Shown one piece after another: positions 7,771-13,500 of a DNA stretch of 13,500 nucleotides (position 1 is the stretch's first letter; each line of letters starts with the position of its first letter). Made by a program: the position numbers and the translations under genes. This DNA is from Glandiceps talaboti. Its lineage: Eukaryota > Hemichordata > Enteropneusta > Spengelidae. The notes beneath the pieces are model-generated. The model made no database searches. It was not told the DNA's origin and saw nothing but the letters and a program-made list of their open reading frames with translations. The stretch is taken from NCBI RefSeq assembly GCF_964340395.1, contig NC_135569.1, positions 11,227,519 to 11,241,018 of the forward strand, written 5' to 3'.

Positions 7771-9266
7771 TATCGAATAAAGAGAAAGTGTTTCAAACAG
7801 GAAATGTTCTAGATAACCAAACTTTGGGATTATACATATAATAGGTCTGTATATATGTCAAAAATAAATTTTTTAAAAAGAAGTGATTATTGAAAGAAAC
7901 TGACCTTTAGGTGAAAGTTGTTGATGTTGAAGATCGTACTAGGTTGAGTAGATTTTAGCTGCAGAGATGATATCGGAAGAAGGGATGAATCGGAGACTTA
8001 AAATACCATGGAATACGTATCACATTCAGGTGAACTAAGTTACGTCAATATGAAGTACTTGTAGTTCGTTCAAATCTATATCTATATCCATACAAGACAT
8101 AGCTTGGCATTGGTTCATGGCTATTACAAATGCTTAATCCGACAAATAGGAAGACTCCTTGTATTTGACCAATATATTTTTGTTTTATTTCACAACAAAT
8201 AAAATGACACGTTTTATGTGTATTTCGGTTGATTTTTCAGTTGTGGAAACGGATCACTATTTTCCTCGTTGGCATGGAGAGCTAGGATAAAATTATACCA
8301 AGAAGTAGAAGTAAATGTTCGTATGTGCAAAGACACTGAGATAATGATAGGTTTTGAGTTTTACCAATGCATGGTGTACAGTGGCCTTATCATCTGTACA
8401 ACCCCACCTATACGTCTAATGATGCTGTTACCTTAGCAACTAGATAACAAAACAAAGATGAATTGTGAATATCATGATCGACAAAGGGACGTTTTCTGTT
8501 CGTCTCTGTTTGAACCTCGCTAATTGTTTGATTCTCGGTATGGACATAGAAATGCAAGTTCCTGTTTCACAATTCGCATTATGCCATCCATTCTGAGCTC
8601 TCCATGGTTACCGAAGCATGCCTTTTGTCATGTCATTATAGATGCGTGGCATCAACTTATAGGTTTTCCTGTAGCGTTGACAAACAATTGAATACTCTGA
8701 GATGCTTGATTTGTGACCACTTATTATAAACTTTCGTTGAAATTAGAATTTTATCAACACATAGTTTGATGTAAAACAAGGCTTATTAATATTTTGTGGA
8801 TGACAGCTATTCTCAAAGAATTTGCAAAGATAAAGGACCCCCACCCCCACCCCACGAAAAAATAATATAATTAAAAGAGTTTTTACATGCGTCTGTTTTT
8901 CGGAGAGCTTCAGGCGCTAACAAAGGACAAATTACAAACTGTATTAAGGGCATAGGGTGAGAATGGCAACAACACAGAAAATTATTTGTGGAACACAATA
9001 CGCTCTGTAAATGAAAGAGGGGAGTTTGAAGCACAGCGGAAAGATGACTTGGAATGCAGATGACAAAGACTGTAGGGAAGATTGTTCAAGATTGATTGAA
9101 GGAGTTTTGTAAGAAGGTCCACTGACCAAACGTCTTAGTGACATACAGTATTATCAGCATACGGGTATCTAAGGAGGAGTAAAGTTGTCTAGAGGGAGCA
9201 AACGGCTGGAGAAGGCAAGAAAGATAATGTCGTCTCCATCGTGTTATAGCAGACTGAAGATATCAG

Positions 9267-9317
9267 AACTCGGATTCGTGACATTCTCGTATAACAGGGT
9301 GTCACGAAAGCCGAGTT
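9267..9317. repeat. Imperfect inverted repeat with 16-nt loop
   Basis: Left arm AACTCGGATTCGTGACA (9267-9283) pairs with the right arm at 9300-9317, whose reverse complement is AACTCGGCTTTCGTGACA. The arms give 7 and 9 paired bases with one bulge. It may be the remnant of a small inverted-repeat element or simply a local hairpin. Confidence 0.8.
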
Positions 9318-9376
9318 TTTCTAAAGTACAGAATGGGGGGAGGGACACACTTACTGGAGAAATAAGAACGAACTCA

Positions 9377-9379
<3 letters not shown>

Positions 9380-9416
<37 letters not shown>
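9380..9416. repeat. (CA)n dinucleotide microsatellite
   Basis: About 18 uninterrupted CA units, followed by TGTCACATG. Confidence 0.97.
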
Positions 9417-10889
<1,473 letters not shown>

Positions 10890-11531
10890 GGGATATCTAT
10901 GTGGGAGGAAGGGGAAAAGGGCGAGGACAGGATGATGAACGAGTGATAAACAGGAAATAAAAAAAAACAGGACAGGTATTAGTGCAGTATATACTTTCAT
11001 TCTTTGTTTGGCATTTTCTTGCCCTTGTAGATACTTGCTGAAAAGTTAAAGTTTCAGTCAGTGTATCGTTGTCTGCTTACCCTGACCTCCTCTCCTCTTC
11101 TCCTTTCAATAATCAAATTACTGCTAATAATGTAAAGGTCATTTAATGCTAGAAATTGAATATGGCTTTTATTCTGCGTTGTGGCAAACAGTATCATAGA
11201 TACAAGAAACGCCTAACGATATTCTTAATGATGGTGCCAACTTGCTCCTTTTGTATGTCTCAATGTGTGGTGCTACGGTCTAAAAATTAATAACAAGTCG
11301 TATCCACATGCCCGTCACCCCCGCCTCCTGTGCCACAGAGCACAGCCAAACTTCCTGACTAATTTGTACATCAATTAGTCTCCAGTCTATCACGTTTTAC
11401 TCAAATTGGACCTTTTCTGGTCAAATCAAATGAAAAAGGTTCATCTAATCAGTTATTTTAATTGCTGTTGAAATGTCGATTAATTGTTGAGCGGATGTTG
11501 CCGCAGCATTTAAAGCCAAGTTGCGAGGGTT
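10890..11531. other. Gene-free stretch, possible upstream region of a plus-strand gene
   Basis: Unique sequence with somewhat higher GC around 11300-11350 and a TTTAAA at 11509-11514. On the minus strand a donor-like GGTCAGG|GTAAGC (intron start 11080) could belong to an upstream cyclase exon, but this cannot be shown. Confidence 0.35.
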
Positions 11532-11592
11532 ATGAGTACTAGACTGAGACGCGAGTCCATCATGGCGTACAAGTTGCTGCTACAAGAACCAG
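11532..11592 (+). CDS. Possible first coding exon of an unknown plus-strand gene
   Basis: An ATG at 11532 opens a 20-codon frame, MSTRLRRESIMAYKLLLQEP, that runs into a consensus donor CCAG|GTAAGC in phase 1. A second in-frame ATG at 11562 has a stronger start context (ATCATGGCG). An in-frame stop lies eight codons upstream. I do not recognise the product. It is too short to judge by composition, and no convincing second exon was found in the remaining 1.9 kb. It could be a chance ATG and donor. Confidence 0.28.
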
Positions 11593-12323
11593 GTAAGCAT
11601 TCGTTCCTCTTTGTCATAACACTAACGACTTTACTTCAAAATCAAAGACAGTTTTGTTGAATCGCCTACCCAGAGACACTATAATGTAGGCCAGCTTCCT
11701 TGAAGTGGTCCTTCATCTAATTTTCTACGATGATTTTGTTTTATTGATAAATAAGTGTTTGTGTACATGTCTGTACGTTTTATCTAAATCTCTTACGTTG
11801 TATATGGGCCGGAGGCCTTGTAAAGCAATACACGTATTATTATCTAAATGGAACAATATTTTCACAAGGCTGAACTAGTCAGCTGCTTAGAATCCTCTAA
11901 GTTAGTAACAAATAGTCCTGTGGTGAGTATATACTCAGCTATTTTAAAACCAACAATACGGTGAAGGAAAATTACTAAAGCAGACTCTCTTAGAAACAAG
12001 TATCCTTGTTTTATATTCTGAGTAAATGTTATAAATTTTACACCATATTCTTATTTCTTTCAAAATTTTACACTTTACAAATGAAAATACTGCAAAACAA
12101 TAATTGCTAGTTTTTTTAAAAGTTGCATTTTTTAATCAACGATATATCAAAAAAGTGTAAATACAACCCCAAAATAGATCAGAGGTGTTCAGTGTGTAAT
12201 GTGACTAAAATGATGCAAATGAGTAGAAATAAATTTTATAAGTTTGATATCAATTAATTCATAAAAACAATCTTATGATTGAAATTAACCACAGAGGGTT
12301 GATTGATTGACACATATATTTAG
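11593..12323 (+). other. AT-rich stretch, no supported gene
   Basis: Nothing recognised. If the candidate exon ending at 11592 is real, this is part of its first intron. Confidence 0.4.
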
Positions 12324-12335
12324 GTAGATAGATAT

Positions 12336-12416
<81 letters not shown>

Positions 12417-12431
12417 CAGATAGATAGATAG

Positions 12432-12475
<44 letters not shown>

Positions 12476-12481
12476 CTTGAC

Positions 12482-12537
<56 letters not shown>

Positions 12538-12553
12538 TATATTGCTTGACCTG
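12324..12553. repeat. GATA tetranucleotide array followed by two TA tracts with a duplicated spacer
   Basis: (GATA)n runs to about 12433, then (TA)n to 12473, then ATTGCTTGACCTG (12472-12484), a second (AT)n tract, and the same 13-mer again (12541-12553). The two spacers are 69 bp apart, so a unit of spacer plus TA tract has duplicated. Confidence 0.95.
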
Positions 12554-12767
12554 TATATACATATATAGGTAGATAGACACAGATAAATAAATAGAAACCA
12601 CGTTCAAAGTCCTTTCATGTATTTTCACTGTTTATCTTGTAGTTCGCCTAAAATGCTGCACCCAAAGTTGAAATGAATTAATTTGAACGGATAAATATAT
12701 TCTCAAGTCAACTTTGCAAGCATGGACGGAATTCACTAGCCAACCTACCCATTCTTATGCAACCCCT

Positions 12768-12770
<3 letters not shown>
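12554..12770. other. Unique sequence between arrays, no supported gene
   Basis: Contains a good-looking plus-strand acceptor (TTTATCTTGTAG, AG at 12641-12642), but the frame after it closes within nine codons in the phase set by 11592. Confidence 0.4.
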
Positions 12771-12823
<53 letters not shown>

Positions 12824-13005
12824 GCACACACGATTTTTATGAGAGGCAGAGATGAGAAAGAGACGTACATACATACATACATACATACATACATACATAC
12901 ATACATACATACATACACACACACACATACATACATACATACATACATACATACATACATACATACATACATACATACATACATACATACATACATACAA
13001 CAGGC

Positions 13006-13052
<47 letters not shown>

Positions 13053-13076
13053 TAGATAGATAGATAGATAGATAGA
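12771..13076. repeat. Compound CA, CATA, CAGA and GATA microsatellite
   Basis: (CA)n 12771-12820 is separated by about 45 nt from (ACAT)n 12866-12997, which is interrupted by a CA run at about 12915-12926. Then come (CAGA)n to about 13050 and (GATA)n to 13076. Open frames across it are repeat artefacts. Confidence 0.97.
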
Positions 13077-13500
13077 CATATCGAAGCAGGACATGAATAC
13101 AGGGGTGATAGGCACAAACCGAAGACCAGCTGACAGAAGAATGATGATCTGCAGTGTTTTGGTGAAAGTTAAATTAGAAGCAGTGTGATGTGATAGTTGT
13201 CTTATTCTCCTTCTGTGTCATCGAAGAATAAGTTGACTATTACACCATAATGCTTTGAACGTGTACAACTATGACTATGACATGAACTCAAACAAATGGA
13301 AACGTCTATCAGATATGATAACTTAAATCGCCAAATATTCCAAAAATGGTGGTAAGTTTGGTTTTTCTTCTATATCTACTCTAGGACAGGATTCCAGACA
13401 AATTTCTTATTTGAATAATGGTAAGTCGTTCAGTGTAAGCTCTTACACTTGCTTTTGTTTATGACATTATACGTACACATACGTAACTGTTTCCACTTTT
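13077..13500. other. Unique sequence at the window end, no supported gene
   Basis: Short frames only. Two donor-like GGTAAGT sites (about 13350 and 13414) have no supporting open frame before them. Confidence 0.4.

Larger units (their letters stand above)
7037..9379. other. AT-rich intergenic or 5' intronic DNA, no supported gene
   Basis: No open frame here has recognisable family sequence, and no donor/acceptor pair gives one. If the cyclase has an upstream exon, part of this may be its first intron. Minus-strand donor-like sites such as AAG|GTAACA (8431-8426) exist, but none can be assigned. Small structures inside are listed separately. Confidence 0.55.

Noticed and set aside
8238-8290. 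Plus-strand acceptor-like TTGATTTTTCAG followed by a short open stretch
   Set aside because: All continuing frames close within about 16 codons and no matching donor or product was found.
8813-9144. Two overlapping minus-strand frames of 66-73 codons
   Set aside because: No family resemblance, no splice support, and one is in a C-rich tract; length is within chance expectation.
12643-12671. Second exon for the plus-strand candidate starting at 11532
   Set aside because: The acceptor looks good, but in the required phase the frame ends after nine codons, giving an unrecognisable 29-residue product.

Overview
The window comes from an animal nuclear genome, most likely a marine invertebrate such as a lophotrochozoan or an invertebrate deuterostome; the sequence does not settle which. 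The evidence is one intron-containing gene of a receptor family known from invertebrates, AT-rich intergenic DNA, and very heavy loading with microsatellites. No ribosomal or tRNA gene, CRISPR array, bacterial operon or intact transposon was seen.

The one confident gene lies on the minus strand between 6628 and 1307. Six exons were joined by reading splice sites and checking phase: 5902-6628, 4258-5040, 3348-3485, 2637-2735, 1946-2037 and 1307-1582. They give an uninterrupted 704-residue protein. It has a short cytoplasmic N-terminus, a first membrane helix (about 71-88), an extracellular nitrate/nitrite-sensing (NIT) type domain (about 90-365), a second membrane helix (about 367-388), a short signalling helix, a complete class III guanylate cyclase domain (about 446-625) and a polar tail. 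It is therefore a two-pass receptor guanylate cyclase without the kinase-homology domain of natriuretic-peptide-type receptors. It would turn an extracellular signal, possibly nitric oxide or its oxidation products, into cGMP. A yeast-like TACTAAC branch point 28 nt from an acceptor just before the ATG suggests that at least one further 5' exon lies upstream (to the right), beyond a 345-bp ATGT-type array.

By region: 1-1306 is the 3' flank, with a (TAG)n tract, two perfect CRE octamers and a 24-26-bp minisatellite that carries a CRE-like octamer in every unit. 1307-6636 is the cyclase gene; three of its five introns carry simple repeats. 6691-7036 is a mosaic ATGT/GCAG/TGCA array. 7037-10578 is AT-rich DNA with no supported gene, only a few small repeats. 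10579-10889 is a long GA/CAGA/CA tract. 10890-11531 may be a promoter region for a weakly supported plus-strand first exon (11532-11592). 11593-13500 is dominated by GATA, TA, CA, CATA and CAGA arrays.

The best biological lead is the NIT-domain cyclase. The minisatellite downstream of it is the most unusual non-coding structure.
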